A DNA stretch of 43,839 bases. It comes from a virus. Location of the stretch: positions 1 through 43,839 of the IMG/VR virus record IMGVR_UViG_3300035204_001919. One strand, 5' to 3'. The position numbers and the translations under genes are program-made. Within the stretch, counting starts at the first letter, position 1. Each line of letters opens with the position of its first letter. Of the stretch, positions 9,058 to 17,661 are shown one piece after another. Under the pieces are notes generated by a model. That model was not told the origin of the DNA. It saw only the letters and a list, made by a program, of their open reading frames with translations, and did no database searches.

Positions 9058-10649
9058 TAATATCCTCCTCCTGCACCAAGCTCTTCATCTGTAAAGGTGT
9101 AATTCGCCCATGGGTCACTCATTGGATTTGTATTGGGAGACTCTTCTGCCTCATATCCCTCAAGCCCAGTGCCGTAATATACTATATCAGCTTCCTTATC
9201 GGCTGCGGCTGATCCATAATTATAATTAGTAAAGTAAGTGGAGCCTCCGTGCGCTTTTGATGCTCCATCATAATACATGGGAGAGTCCCAAGGATTAGCT
9301 ACAGTACCCTGCATGGCTCCAAGCTTTTCATTATTTTTAAAGTCTACGTCATCATATATATTTTGTGCAACTCTTTCGAGCATCCTATCAAATCTCTTTT
9401 TAACATTGTTTGTTGATTTGCAGCCTTTATATACTAAGTAATCGTTTAATTTTTTATGCGCAGCTTTCTCCGCCCCCTTGATAGCGTTTCTTACAGAATA
9501 CTCATAATTTTTACTTATTGCTGTTCCTGAAAAGTCTGCGCCAAAATCTATTTCGAGATGTTTAGTTCCATTGTCTACAATTGAAATTGCTCCATCCCAA
9601 CCAGCATACTTAGGATTAAATGACCAGCATTCTATCCTGACGTATCCTCCCGAAGGAACGATCCCATCCCATTTTCCGCTTAGTGGTACTTTATTTTGAG
9701 TTTGTTTCCAATAGTAATTAGCCAAAGCTGTATGTTGAACTTCCGCGCTATAAGTTTCAAGAGTAGTCGTACTGTTTAAATCCGTATACTCATAGTCATG
9801 ATCGTTACCTAAATATTCCCCAGATTTAATCGTTATGAATTTAGAGCTTAGACCAAATACATTATCTCCATTTGTGACCCCTAATCTTCTATCTTTAAAA
9901 GTATCCCAGCCTTCTGAATATACAGTTCCAGTTGGCATAGTTCCACTGGAGTCATAAAAACCGGTCCAACAATAATGATCTAAACCTGCGTCATATTCAA
10001 TAATTTCATGAGGAGACACATATACTATAGTTTCTTTACCGGGAATTTTTCTAGTAACCAATTGTCCACTAGGGCCTGATACTTCTGCGTTTTCAAAGTT
10101 TCCAGTTTTTACAACGATGACATCATTTATCATTTCAATGTCTCTGGTGACTTTCAATTTAACCGGATAATTATAGGGTCCGAATTGATTTGTTTCGATA
10201 TATGGATTTGCCCAATTTTGACCCAGAGCTTGTGTAGTGAAGTGAAAAACCCTTTTATCTGCGATCAATTGCTTAACGGTTTTCTTAACTCGTTTTGGTA
10301 GGTGTTTAAACCTATCCATATCTTCTATGATAAATTTTCTTACAGTTCCTTCTAAAATAGCAAAAGCATGTTTTATTCTAAATGTTTTTTTAGCTGTAGT
10401 CTTATATACTTTATCTACATTATTTGGAAAAAACTGGATCTCTGTATTATCGTCTAATTTCTCCCCAAAATAGAAAGTCTTATTCTTATATTTTTCAAAG
10501 AAAAGATCATTGCTAGTTGTATCTACGAAAGAAATAGCTTCAATACTGCCATCGTCAAAGACCTTGACTGGGGGAGCTCCATCTGGAGAAATGAGCTTAA
10601 ATTTCCTTTGATCTTCCGGTTTAGACCCTATGTTATATTTTGTAGCCAT
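9057..10649 (-). CDS. Large hypothetical virion protein
   Basis: 530 residues. No family is recognised. The N-terminal half is Lys-rich; residues about 380-445 are helical (KNYEYSVRNAIKGAEKAAHKK); the tail is acidic and Gly-rich, ending EELGAGGGY. It follows the capsid gene and its terminator, is headed by a GTGTAAAT motif 25 bases before the ATG, and overlaps the next gene by one base. This suggests a co-expressed pair of tail or neck components. Function is unknown. Confidence 0.6.
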   Translation of the reverse strand: MATKYNIGSKPEDQRKFKLISPDGAPPVKVFDDGSIEAISFVDTTSNDLFFEKYKNKTFYFGEKLDDNTEIQFFPNNVDKVYKTTAKKTFRIKHAFAILEGTVRKFIIEDMDRFKHLPKRVKKTVKQLIADKRVFHFTTQALGQNWANPYIETNQFGPYNYPVKLKVTRDIEMINDVIVVKTGNFENAEVSGPSGQLVTRKIPGKETIVYVSPHEIIEYDAGLDHYCWTGFYDSSGTMPTGTVYSEGWDTFKDRRLGVTNGDNVFGLSSKFITIKSGEYLGNDHDYEYTDLNSTTTLETYSAEVQHTALANYYWKQTQNKVPLSGKWDGIVPSGGYVRIECWSFNPKYAGWDGAISIVDNGTKHLEIDFGADFSGTAISKNYEYSVRNAIKGAEKAAHKKLNDYLVYKGCKSTNNVKKRFDRMLERVAQNIYDDVDFKNNEKLGAMQGTVANPWDSPMYYDGASKAHGGSTYFTNYNYGSAAADKEADIVYYGTGLEGYEAEESPNTNPMSDPWANYTFTDEELGAGGGY

Positions 10650-10674
10650 TTTGAAGACTCTACGCTTAATTCTA

Positions 10675-10682
10675 ATTTACAC
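10675..10682 (-). promoter_or_regulatory. GTGTAAAT candidate phage promoter
   Basis: Minus-strand GTGTAAAT preceded by TATAATATT, 25 bases before the ATG of the 530-residue gene and just after the capsid terminator. A new transcript must start somewhere in this gap. Confidence 0.5.
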
Positions 10683-10712
10683 AATATTATAGCCTTAGTA
10701 TAAGTAAAAAAC

Positions 10713-10742
10713 AAAAAAAAACTCAGGGGCGAACCCCTGAGT
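10713..10742 (-). terminator. Strong terminator after the major capsid gene
   Basis: Minus strand: ACTCAGGGG, loop TTCG, CCCCTGAGT, then at least eight T. Stem and T-run are perfect. It lies about 30 bases after the capsid stop and ends the head-gene transcript. Confidence 0.95.
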
Positions 10743-10770
10743 TGTGGTTAAGATGTTTTATCTTAGAATG

Positions 10771-11889
10771 TTAGGACTTGACAGTAAGTCCGGCAATTGC
10801 TCTGGAATCGATGCATACTCTGCCCTCTTCCAAGAATCCCCAGAATCCCACCTTGTCAGCACGAACATTGAACTGGTCGTCAGACATTACGGAGAAGGTT
10901 CCTCCGCTATCATGCTGGCGAGCAACCGGGCGAATAAACGCGCCTCTGCTGCCGTCAACGCCGATAAGGATCTGATGGCCAACGTCAGTAAATGCTGCGC
11001 TTCCGCCGATCAAGTTCTTACCAGATGCGAATGTCGTAAACAACTTGTTATATTTCTGTCCGTGACCAAGCTCCAACAGATCGTGAATTCTCACGCCGTA
11101 AAGCTCAGACATGCCAGCCGAGCGGAAGATGCCTTCGCGCAGGTTATCGGGAAGAGGGACCGAAGTCGAGCCAATCTCGTTAACTGCGTTATAAGCGAAT
11201 CCTCTGATGTCTTCTTTGATCTCAGGGCTGACGAACATATCAGTCAATCCGTAAGAATCAACCGTAGGTGTTCCACCTGCCCAAGAAGCGCCCAAGCGTC
11301 TCATTAAGGTCATAAGTCTGCTCATGTCAGCGACATTGAGACTCTTACCAGAGTTGAGGGAGCCAGTATTGATAACGTGCGAACCAGCAAGTGGTGCGCC
11401 CGAACCAGTAGTGGTGGCTTCGGCGAGAGCACGAAGGATTACCGCCCACGCATTTCTCTCTTGCTTAAGCAGAACCTCTTGCGCCATGCGCTCGAGAGCT
11501 TTGCTTACAATATCAAGACGAGACTTGCGAGCATACTTTTTCATCCAGCTAACAGCGCTGTCGATGCGGTATGTGGAGATTTTCATCTCTTTCACACCTT
11601 CGACTTGCGCGGTCGGCATGCCACCAGCCATTGACTGGGACCACACCGAAATGTAGCCTTCATTCTCATTGTAATATAAATCTAACGGATACGAAGGGGA
11701 ATCATCCTCATCGAACTCGGAGTCGTTAAAGATCATACCTGAAGTGGAAGCCTGAGCGATAACCTTCTCGATTACCGGCCCCAAGAAAGCGGCGAACGCT
11801 TCTGAAGCTTCAGCAGCAACAACTTGATCTTTAGAACCGAGAGCTCTGATTAATTCAACTTGTTCCGGAGTATTTTTTAATTTTAACAT
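10771..11889 (-). CDS. Major capsid protein (HK97-type fold likely)
   Basis: 372 residues. The pattern is that of tailed-phage capsid proteins: a helical N-terminus, a long helix with many Arg/Lys (SWMKKYARKSRLDIVSKALERMAQEVL, about 115-140), a central SPEIKEDIRGFAYN segment and C-terminal beta strands ending in FWGFLEEGRVCIDSRA. It lies downstream of the protease/scaffold and decoration-like genes and just before a strong terminator, as in most head operons. Its codons are visibly more GC-rich than those of its neighbours, consistent with high expression. An AGGAG site precedes the ATG. The exact fold needs structure prediction. Confidence 0.85.
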   Translation of the reverse strand: MLKLKNTPEQVELIRALGSKDQVVAAEASEAFAAFLGPVIEKVIAQASTSGMIFNDSEFDEDDSPSYPLDLYYNENEGYISVWSQSMAGGMPTAQVEGVKEMKISTYRIDSAVSWMKKYARKSRLDIVSKALERMAQEVLLKQERNAWAVILRALAEATTTGSGAPLAGSHVINTGSLNSGKSLNVADMSRLMTLMRRLGASWAGGTPTVDSYGLTDMFVSPEIKEDIRGFAYNAVNEIGSTSVPLPDNLREGIFRSAGMSELYGVRIHDLLELGHGQKYNKLFTTFASGKNLIGGSAAFTDVGHQILIGVDGSRGAFIRPVARQHDSGGTFSVMSDDQFNVRADKVGFWGFLEEGRVCIDSRAIAGLTVKS

Positions 11890-11917
11890 AATATTTTTTC
11901 TCCTAATTTCTAATTGA

Positions 11918-12514
11918 TTAGAGTTCTAGTTTAAGCAGAACGTCTCCGGCGTTAGCGCTACCTGCGGCAGCGACTCCACCCAAAAGTTCTCCGATTCTGT
12001 GCATGTCAGTCGGTACATTAGAGCCCCAAGCAGAAGGTCCAACGAGAATGCCACCGTCATCGGTAGAATATACGTCTTTTCCTGCAGCAGCTAAACTGTC
12101 CGCGTCCACGATCCCGTTTACAAGTACGAGACCCCTAGTTAAAACGGGAACTGCTTGTCCGCTCAACGCGACTTCCATCTCGTGAGCTTTCAGCGGGTGC
12201 CAAATAAGCTTTTCGCCGTTTTCGTCGTATTCCTTCACATCATAAAGCAACATACCCAACGGTGCAATTGAATCACCAGAGTTGGTTAATGTAACGCGAG
12301 CATCTACACTCCAACGATCAGAGATCGTGTGATTGTAGCTGTTGTTGATGGAGGTAGTCGAGAGATCATCAGCCAGATCTAACCCTTTATTCGCTACTAA
12401 ACGGACCATTTGACCTCTTTCAACATAGTTGGTAAGGTCTACTACTCCGTCGTAGGCAAAAAGGTTGATGACGTCATTCTCATGTAATTGTCTGAATGGT
12501 CTTAGTTTTGCCAT
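11918..12514 (-). CDS. Head structural protein, possible capsid decoration/vertex protein
   Basis: 198 residues, beta-rich, Gly/Ala-rich C-terminus, no Cys, no membrane segment. It sits between the scaffold and the capsid gene and shares their AGGAGAAAAAA ribosome-binding layout and GC-rich codon use. In many phages this slot holds a decoration protein. The assignment is positional; I do not recognise conserved residues. Confidence 0.55.
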   Translation of the reverse strand: MAKLRPFRQLHENDVINLFAYDGVVDLTNYVERGQMVRLVANKGLDLADDLSTTSINNSYNHTISDRWSVDARVTLTNSGDSIAPLGMLLYDVKEYDENGEKLIWHPLKAHEMEVALSGQAVPVLTRGLVLVNGIVDADSLAAAGKDVYSTDDGGILVGPSAWGSNVPTDMHRIGELLGGVAAAGSANAGDVLLKLEL

Positions 12515-12539
12515 AATTTTTTTCTCCTTAGTTTAATTT

Positions 12540-13202
12540 TTATCTTTTGTTTGAGATTTCGAATTGATCCAGACCAAAGGCAGCGCGATATTTCTCATAA
12601 AGAGAAGCCTCGGTTGCTTCCGAACTGGATGGAATGTCCTCAGAATCTTCCTGAACGTTGTCCAGTACATCTTCTGCGGTTTCTTTATCGTTAGCTTCAG
12701 CTTCTACGGCTTCTTCAGTCTGCTTTTCAGCTTTCTGAGCTTCCGCTTCTTCCTTAGCTTTCTCCTCAGCGATTACCTCTTTATTCTTGGCGCGCAATAA
12801 AACGGCCATTTTCTCGCGGTAATCGGAGAAACCTTGTTCGTCGAGATCCTTGATGTCAGAAGCGATAACTTTACGATCTTCATCGTTCAGTTCGTACTCT
12901 TCGTCCATGGCGGACATTCGATTGTTAAATTGTTCTTGAGCCTCTCGTTCCTCGTCTGCTTGTTTTAGCGTATTTAACTCGGACTTAACCGATTCAAACT
13001 CATCAGACATCTTTGATTGATCTGCTTCTAATGCTTCAGATTTAGTCTTAAGCTCATTAATAGCTTCGTCCTTCTCCGTTAGCTGTACAGAATAATCGTC
13101 TGAAGCCTTTTTGAGTTCTTCCTCGATAAAGTCAGAAATCGCTGAAGCAGATAAGGTCTTCAGAGTCTCCTCATTGATATCAGATAGTTTTTCGATTTTC
13201 AT
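12540..13202 (-). CDS. Nested scaffold product from an internal start
   Basis: In frame inside the protease-scaffold gene, ATG at 13202 (residue 285) is preceded by AAAAAAGGATAAGAAGCTT, a plausible AAGGA ribosome-binding site ten bases upstream. It would give a 220-residue protein containing only the coiled-coil scaffold. The layout parallels phage lambda C/Nu3, where a separate scaffold is made from within the protease gene. Predicted from sequence only. Confidence 0.45.
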   Translation of the reverse strand: MKIEKLSDINEETLKTLSASAISDFIEEELKKASDDYSVQLTEKDEAINELKTKSEALEADQSKMSDEFESVKSELNTLKQADEEREAQEQFNNRMSAMDEEYELNDEDRKVIASDIKDLDEQGFSDYREKMAVLLRAKNKEVIAEEKAKEEAEAQKAEKQTEEAVEAEANDKETAEDVLDNVQEDSEDIPSSSEATEASLYEKYRAAFGLDQFEISNKR

Positions 13203-14054
13203 AAGCTTCTTATCCTTTTTTACATTTATTTCTTGACTTTGAGAACTATTTTTTTGTTTCCCGTCCTCTTCTGGATTTATATTAGTATTATTTTCAATTT
13301 CTGCAAGAATAACTGATTTTTTTGTAGCAACTCCTTCGACTTCAGCCGCTGGGTTTTCAGTGAGTCCTATGCCCAAGGGGACAACCCCTCCGACCACATA
13401 ACGGTAGACTGCTCTGCCGTCATCTAACACTCCTTCTCCCCCATTAGACCTTAAATGGTCTTCTAGAGATTCTACTTTATTTTTATCATTTATGATCTCG
13501 GCATTTTCTAGATTTTTATCTGATCCGTCAATAACAGCCAGATTATACTCTGAAAAACCGAGTTCCCAACTCGCAGAAATTAATAGGTAATTTTCACTGG
13601 TAGGATCGCTGGCATCCTCAATTAGGTCTGCCAAGTCGCTATTTACGACTTTCCATATTACCCCGCCCAATGTTACATTAAATGGGCCTTTTAAATCTTT
13701 TACTTGTTCTTCCGTCAAGGGCCTGTCGGTTCCAAACTCGCTATAACCAGCGTTAAGAATAGTCCCTATAACCCTATCTCTATTGTGTTCAATGTTAATT
13801 GGCTTATTGATGAAGGACTGAGCAATACTAATTGCAGTTTCCCCAGAAATTACATCGCCATTCTTATTAACCCGATTAGCTACAAACGCATTAAATGCTA
13901 CAGGCAGCAAGTCTACATTAGCGTCCGTATCAATGTCTGGCACAAAATCACCTACTTTTTCAAGCGAGGCTAATGCCAAATACTTATCTTTTTCTTCAGA
14001 TACTAAAGGTTTAATACTTGAACTAAAAATTGTTGTATACATATGTTCTTTCAT
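12540..14054 (-). CDS. Prohead protease-scaffold fusion
   Basis: 504 residues. The N-terminal ~230 residues look like a phage prohead serine protease: INIEHNRDRVIG (H90) and YLLISASWELGFSEY (S160 or S162) resemble the His and Ser motifs of that family. From about 285 on the protein is acidic, Glu/Lys/Ala-rich coiled coil ending in a short tail (YEKYRAAFGLDQFEISNKR), typical of scaffolds. A GAGGAGG site lies before the ATG, which touches the stop of the preceding gene. The gene precedes decoration and capsid genes. The protease motifs are suggestive rather than certain; the scaffold half is more secure. Confidence 0.7.
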   Translation of the reverse strand: MKEHMYTTIFSSSIKPLVSEEKDKYLALASLEKVGDFVPDIDTDANVDLLPVAFNAFVANRVNKNGDVISGETAISIAQSFINKPINIEHNRDRVIGTILNAGYSEFGTDRPLTEEQVKDLKGPFNVTLGGVIWKVVNSDLADLIEDASDPTSENYLLISASWELGFSEYNLAVIDGSDKNLENAEIINDKNKVESLEDHLRSNGGEGVLDDGRAVYRYVVGGVVPLGIGLTENPAAEVEGVATKKSVILAEIENNTNINPEEDGKQKNSSQSQEINVKKDKKLMKIEKLSDINEETLKTLSASAISDFIEEELKKASDDYSVQLTEKDEAINELKTKSEALEADQSKMSDEFESVKSELNTLKQADEEREAQEQFNNRMSAMDEEYELNDEDRKVIASDIKDLDEQGFSDYREKMAVLLRAKNKEVIAEEKAKEEAEAQKAEKQTEEAVEAEANDKETAEDVLDNVQEDSEDIPSSSEATEASLYEKYRAAFGLDQFEISNKR

Positions 14055-14369
14055 TTATACCTCCTCAATGCTGTAATGAACCATGATAGTATGTGTTGTG
14101 CCTCCGGAAGAATCCACTGTTAGGCCTTTGTTCTCCGCAAGGGCTAGTGGGGCAACAAATCCGGTATGACCCTCTGTTACCTTGAGGATAAGATTACTGC
14201 TGTTATAGTCGCCCTCTCTAATGAATTCGGAACCGCCTTCAACTACGATGTCCCAAATTAAAATCTGTTTTCCTGCGCCCGGAGCATCAATGAAAGTTGA
14301 AGTAAGTACTCCCGCATTTGCAAACTTACGTAATTTAGGTCTTCTATATCCCGTGTGTCTATAATTCAT
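14055..14369 (-). CDS. Small head-region beta protein
   Basis: 104 residues, predicted beta-rich, basic start (NYRHTGYRRPKLRKF) and acidic end. No family recognised. Its TAA is followed directly by the ATG of the protease-scaffold gene, and it lies a few bases after the 168-residue gene, so the three form a translation-coupled head block. A connector, stopper or minor capsid role is possible by position only. Confidence 0.55.
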   Translation of the reverse strand: MNYRHTGYRRPKLRKFANAGVLTSTFIDAPGAGKQILIWDIVVEGGSEFIREGDYNSSNLILKVTEGHTGFVAPLALAENKGLTVDSSGGTTHTIMVHYSIEEV

Positions 14370-14371
14370 TT

Positions 14372-14878
14372 TTAGTAGTCCAGTTCGATTTTTGTATATT
14401 TTTCTAAATATAGTTCTTGTGTGTTTTTAAAATTATAATTTAATCCATACTTTTTGATGTCTTCTCTAGTTTGATCAAAATCTTCTTGAATAGGGCACCA
14501 AGATGCACCAATATCTATGAATTTATTAATATTAATTCTCTCAGACTTGCCTCTTCTATTGTCTCCGCTCTTCATTCTCAAGAACATATTAACTTTGGCC
14601 ATGGCCCAATCTCCACATGTCTTTTCTGGGAATTGCTCTTGCCAGTTCTGGCTATCATAAAATATATTAGCACCATTGAGGTACACCTCTCTAAGCTGGT
14701 CGACGTTCACTCTTGATGGTTGATTCTGCTCGTTATATCCTTTTACTTTATCCTTAAGAGCTTCGAGCACGCTTCCTGAAAAACGGATAACCTCTTGATC
14801 GTTATCGACGGAGGGTCCTTCTGCCTTCCCCTCTTCGGGGAAAGATTGTCCAGATATTTCAAATTCAAGATCTTGCAT
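14372..14878 (-). CDS. Hypothetical protein at the head of the capsid operon
   Basis: 168 residues, acidic N-terminus, then helical segments (VIRFSGSVLEALKDKVKGY; DQLREVYLNGANIFYD) and a C-terminal ASWCPIQEDFDQTREDIKKYG. Not recognised. A GTGTAGTA motif 27 bases upstream suggests it is the first gene of the head transcript. A head-completion role is possible by position. Confidence 0.55.
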   Translation of the reverse strand: MQDLEFEISGQSFPEEGKAEGPSVDNDQEVIRFSGSVLEALKDKVKGYNEQNQPSRVNVDQLREVYLNGANIFYDSQNWQEQFPEKTCGDWAMAKVNMFLRMKSGDNRRGKSERININKFIDIGASWCPIQEDFDQTREDIKKYGLNYNFKNTQELYLEKYTKIELDY

Positions 14879-14905
14879 GTCGTAAGTAAATTATTCCTCT
14901 TTATA

Positions 14906-14913
14906 TACTACAC
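14906..14913 (-). promoter_or_regulatory. GTGTAGTA candidate phage promoter for the head operon
   Basis: Minus-strand GGTGTAGTATATAAAG with AT-rich flanks, 27 bases before the ATG at 14878. The next five genes have short gaps and no terminator until after the capsid gene. Confidence 0.45.
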
Positions 14914-14939
14914 CATTTTACATAAAAAAAAGAAAAAAC

Positions 14940-15473
14940 TTAATCTTTTATTTTTAAAAGAAAGATCATATCTATTACTGTATCTTCACCATGAAATTCC
15001 TTTGCGTTATCTAGTGGATATACGACCCAATGATATTCTCTACTAAAATACTTCCCATGTACTAATATTATAGCTACATCTGTTTTGGGGTCAAGATTAT
15101 TTATATCTTTAACCCGAATTAATTCAACATTATACTTCTCGCAAATATACTTAATCTCACTGGGCCAAGTGATACAAATCGCATCTCTATGAAAAAAGGC
15201 TAGAGCTTCTTTGCAGGCCATACCCTTCCCCTGAATCAGTTGACTTATTTCTTTTCTATCAAAAGGTTTTATGAAGCAGTAGATTACTCCATCGTGTGGT
15301 TTTGACCAAAATGAATTAAGAGCTTTCTCCAAAGCTTTTGGCCCGCATGAATAAAAATGTTCTTCATAGAACCCCTCTGGGTTTTTTTCGTGCCCATTAA
15401 ACGTGCCGCATCCAATTGGAAGTATGGCAATTGCCGCGGCTATAAAACGGGCTAACCACTTTAGCTTTCCCAT
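14940..15473 (-). CDS. C39-like cysteine peptidase with N-terminal export signal
   Basis: 177 residues. Residues 1-22 (basic start, Ala/Ile-rich stretch, then LPIGC) look like a signal peptide or poor lipobox with C22. After it, YSCGPKALEKAL (C43) matches the nucleophile motif of papain-fold C39-type peptidases, and HWVVYPLD (H148, D155) supplies the expected His and Asp. The protein would act in the periplasm or at the outer surface. Roles such as lysis, superinfection exclusion or processing of a surface protein fit, but none is shown. A GTGTAATA motif sits exactly six bases before the ATG. Confidence 0.6.
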   Translation of the reverse strand: MGKLKWLARFIAAAIAILPIGCGTFNGHEKNPEGFYEEHFYSCGPKALEKALNSFWSKPHDGVIYCFIKPFDRKEISQLIQGKGMACKEALAFFHRDAICITWPSEIKYICEKYNVELIRVKDINNLDPKTDVAIILVHGKYFSREYHWVVYPLDNAKEFHGEDTVIDMIFLLKIKD

Positions 15474-15479
15474 GTAATT

Positions 15480-15487
15480 TATTACAC
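15480..15487 (-). promoter_or_regulatory. GTGTAATA candidate phage promoter
   Basis: Minus-strand GGTGTAATA followed by six bases and the ATG of the C39-like gene, so the message may be leaderless or nearly so. Confidence 0.45.
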
Positions 15488-15494
15488 CTTATTA

Positions 15495-16289
15495 TCATGT
15501 ATCTAAAAATTGTTCGTATTCAGTCCCTTTTAATGTATCGCATGCTTCATCAAAATTTGAGATAACATCTTTCATCTTTTTCGATTCTTGCTTGAGCGTT
15601 GAGGGCTTTAATTCGCAATCGCCTTCTACGCCAAGAAAGGAGAGAATTCTTTTACCTTCGCTTTGTGGGTCTTTGATTACATCTTCATAATAGACTCTTA
15701 ATACTTTTTCTCTTATGCAGAATCTCTTTTTGAAATTGAGCTCATGTTTCTCTTGGAACCATTTCGTATATCCGAAAAACCTCTTAGCATTAAACTCTAC
15801 TTTAAAATCATTTTGTTTTAATTCTTCCTGACTATACATTTGCCACTTACAAGTCTTATTTGCTTTTAGTTGAGATACAAAAACATGTAAAGCGTTTCTT
15901 CTCTTAAGATAAATGAATCTTTTTATAGTATTATCTTTTTGAAGACGGTCCCATAAATCATTATGTTTATACCCGGGCTCCTCTTCGCCCGCAGAGTCTT
16001 TCTTCACTCTAGTTTGATAAGCTTGAATCATTAAGCCGTTATATTCTCTATAAACCTTATTCAATAGCTGCCTAGTGTTTAGCCCATAATACCTTCCGAG
16101 CGCTGAAGGTTTCATTTTTGGATGCCTCGCCTTATTCCTTGAACCTTCTCCTGCTTCATTTAAATGCATCTCTATAAGTACTTCTGGAGAAATAGAGACT
16201 TGCTCGTGAGAGTTAAGAAGTCCCCTCAGATAATGCGATCCATTTCTAGGCATAGAAACCAAGACAAACTTCTCAATGTCATTAGTCAT
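15495..16289 (-). CDS. Sulfotransferase
   Basis: 264 residues. The N-terminal VLVSMPRNGSHYLRGLLNSH (residues 9-28) is the PAPS 5'-phosphosulfate-binding loop of sulfotransferases. The C-terminal RVYYEDVIKDPQSEGKRILS fits the conserved region near the 3'-phosphate site and the following helix. The enzyme would move sulfate from PAPS to a hydroxyl, most likely of a sugar given its neighbour. It overlaps the glycosyltransferase at 16282-17397 by eight bases, so the two enzymes are made together. Length is normal for the family. Substrate unknown. Confidence 0.85.
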   Translation of the reverse strand: MTNDIEKFVLVSMPRNGSHYLRGLLNSHEQVSISPEVLIEMHLNEAGEGSRNKARHPKMKPSALGRYYGLNTRQLLNKVYREYNGLMIQAYQTRVKKDSAGEEEPGYKHNDLWDRLQKDNTIKRFIYLKRRNALHVFVSQLKANKTCKWQMYSQEELKQNDFKVEFNAKRFFGYTKWFQEKHELNFKKRFCIREKVLRVYYEDVIKDPQSEGKRILSFLGVEGDCELKPSTLKQESKKMKDVISNFDEACDTLKGTEYEQFLDT

Positions 16290-17397
16290 CTAACCCCCTT
16301 CGAAACCTAATGAGCTTCCTTATCGCTAATTTAACCTCTTCATCTATATGCCTATCAAGAAGAGAGTCATAACTTATATCCTTGTTTCGATCATGAGAAA
16401 TAGATATGGGAGTATAGTCCTTAGGATCAAAGGTAATATGTAGAGTTACAAGATTACTTTCATCACGACTCAAAGCTACTTCGTGATTCTTTTTAAATTC
16501 CAATCTAGAAGTCGCGTCCTTGGTTATGAAGTATCTTTCCATCTTCTTTTCGAAGTTTTCGTTTTTCCAAGCAAACAATCCATTCTCTTGTCTTTCTAGA
16601 TCAATATCCGGATCAAAACCCTTTATACATTCATACCTTGTTACGTATTGCCTGTTCGCATATTCTGAATGATAAATATGATCTACTACGACTGGTAAGT
16701 AAGATACCCTACCCCGTACTTCTTCCCAACACTTATGATGATATTCTTCTATTTTTTTTAAAAGTGGTGGACAATTTTTTGCTATGACCTTTTCAGTTAG
16801 CCAATTTAAAAATGGACTATCAGGAGGAGTAATGCTGCAGGCAAAGATAATAGTATCATTTCCCCCAGCTATATCGTAATCAAAAAATTTTATTTTATCT
16901 AACACCTCTCTCTTAGCTGCCCAAGCTAATCCTACATGAATATTTTTTTGTTGAAAAAGGTCAGGGGATTCTGTATACACCTTAACAGCGGTTTCTCTTA
17001 CATGGTCGACATCTCCGTTATTAGTTAAAAATCTATATATATTACCAATCTGTATAACATTAAATCTATCTAATAATTTATTAGCCTCCATGGCCCAATT
17101 ATTGTTATGTATAACTATATCTGCATCTAACCAAGCGACATTCGTGACATCATCAGGAAGACGTTTTAAAGCATAATTAAACATAGCCTCTTTATGCCAG
17201 AGGACGCTATCAGATTTTAATCTAAAAGTTTTTTCGCTTGAAGGAAGCTGGAAATCATCATTTTTAAAAGCTAATTCTACAGTATACAAATCCACCCCTT
17301 GATTTCTAAGGCTTTCAGCGAATCTATCGTACGCAAATTTTACCAGCTTACTCTTAGAGTAATTAAAGTACGTGGTAATTACTGCCAACTTATTCAT
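16282..17397 (-). CDS. GT-A-type glycosyltransferase
   Basis: 371 residues. It begins with the beta strand of a GT-A fold (KLAVITTYFNYS) and has VAWLDADIVIH with a D-x-D metal/nucleotide-sugar motif at 91-93. GGNDTIIFA near the middle resembles an acceptor-side acidic motif of such enzymes. It overlaps the sulfotransferase, suggesting transfer of a sugar that is then sulfated. An extended -10 element (TGCTATAAT) sits eight bases before the ATG. Donor and acceptor are unknown. Confidence 0.75.
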   Translation of the reverse strand: MNKLAVITTYFNYSKSKLVKFAYDRFAESLRNQGVDLYTVELAFKNDDFQLPSSEKTFRLKSDSVLWHKEAMFNYALKRLPDDVTNVAWLDADIVIHNNNWAMEANKLLDRFNVIQIGNIYRFLTNNGDVDHVRETAVKVYTESPDLFQQKNIHVGLAWAAKREVLDKIKFFDYDIAGGNDTIIFACSITPPDSPFLNWLTEKVIAKNCPPLLKKIEEYHHKCWEEVRGRVSYLPVVVDHIYHSEYANRQYVTRYECIKGFDPDIDLERQENGLFAWKNENFEKKMERYFITKDATSRLEFKKNHEVALSRDESNLVTLHITFDPKDYTPISISHDRNKDISYDSLLDRHIDEEVKLAIRKLIRFRRGLDD

Positions 17398-17405
17398 TTC
17401 TTTAT

Positions 17406-17414
17406 ATTATAGCA
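17406..17414 (-). promoter_or_regulatory. Extended -10 promoter for the glycosyltransferase-sulfotransferase pair
   Basis: TGCTATAAT on the minus strand, eight bases before ATG 17397. It overlaps the stop codon of the preceding gene. No clear -35. Confidence 0.45.
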
Positions 17415-17661
17415 TATTAGTGATCAATGCTACAACAAAACCTAAACTAATTCCCAGTGCGCTTGATAAAGCAATTATAATATAATCTCTTACATCTAAT
17501 CTAGTAGACGCGCACGCTTTTTTTCTCGCGGGGGTTTTTGTCTTCATAGAGGGGGTCTTGTATCTGTATATCCACCAGTTTCCGTTTTTATCTTCCACTG
17601 CCCAATCGGTTTTTGTTCCCATCCACCAATGGCCATCTTTGTCCACTTTAGTAAGTCTCAT
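17407..17661 (-). CDS. Small membrane protein, partner of the spanin-like gene
   Basis: 84 residues from the ATG at 17661, which has GGAAG upstream; a TTG further up is less likely. The N-terminal half repeats a WW-containing beta pattern (GHWWMGTKTDWAVEDKNGNWWIY). The middle is basic, and the last ~25 residues form one membrane span (YIIIALSSALGISLGFVVALIT). It overlaps the end of the 150-residue gene by 14 bases. The overlap recalls spanin or holin pairs in lysis cassettes, but there is no lipobox. Confidence 0.55.
   Translation of the reverse strand: MRLTKVDKDGHWWMGTKTDWAVEDKNGNWWIYRYKTPSMKTKTPARKKACASTRLDVRDYIIIALSSALGISLGFVVALITNML

Noticed and set aside
10744-11307. Long plus-strand frame opposite the capsid gene
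   Set aside because: Antisense shadow of the high-GC capsid gene; it crosses the capsid terminator and has no ribosome-binding site.
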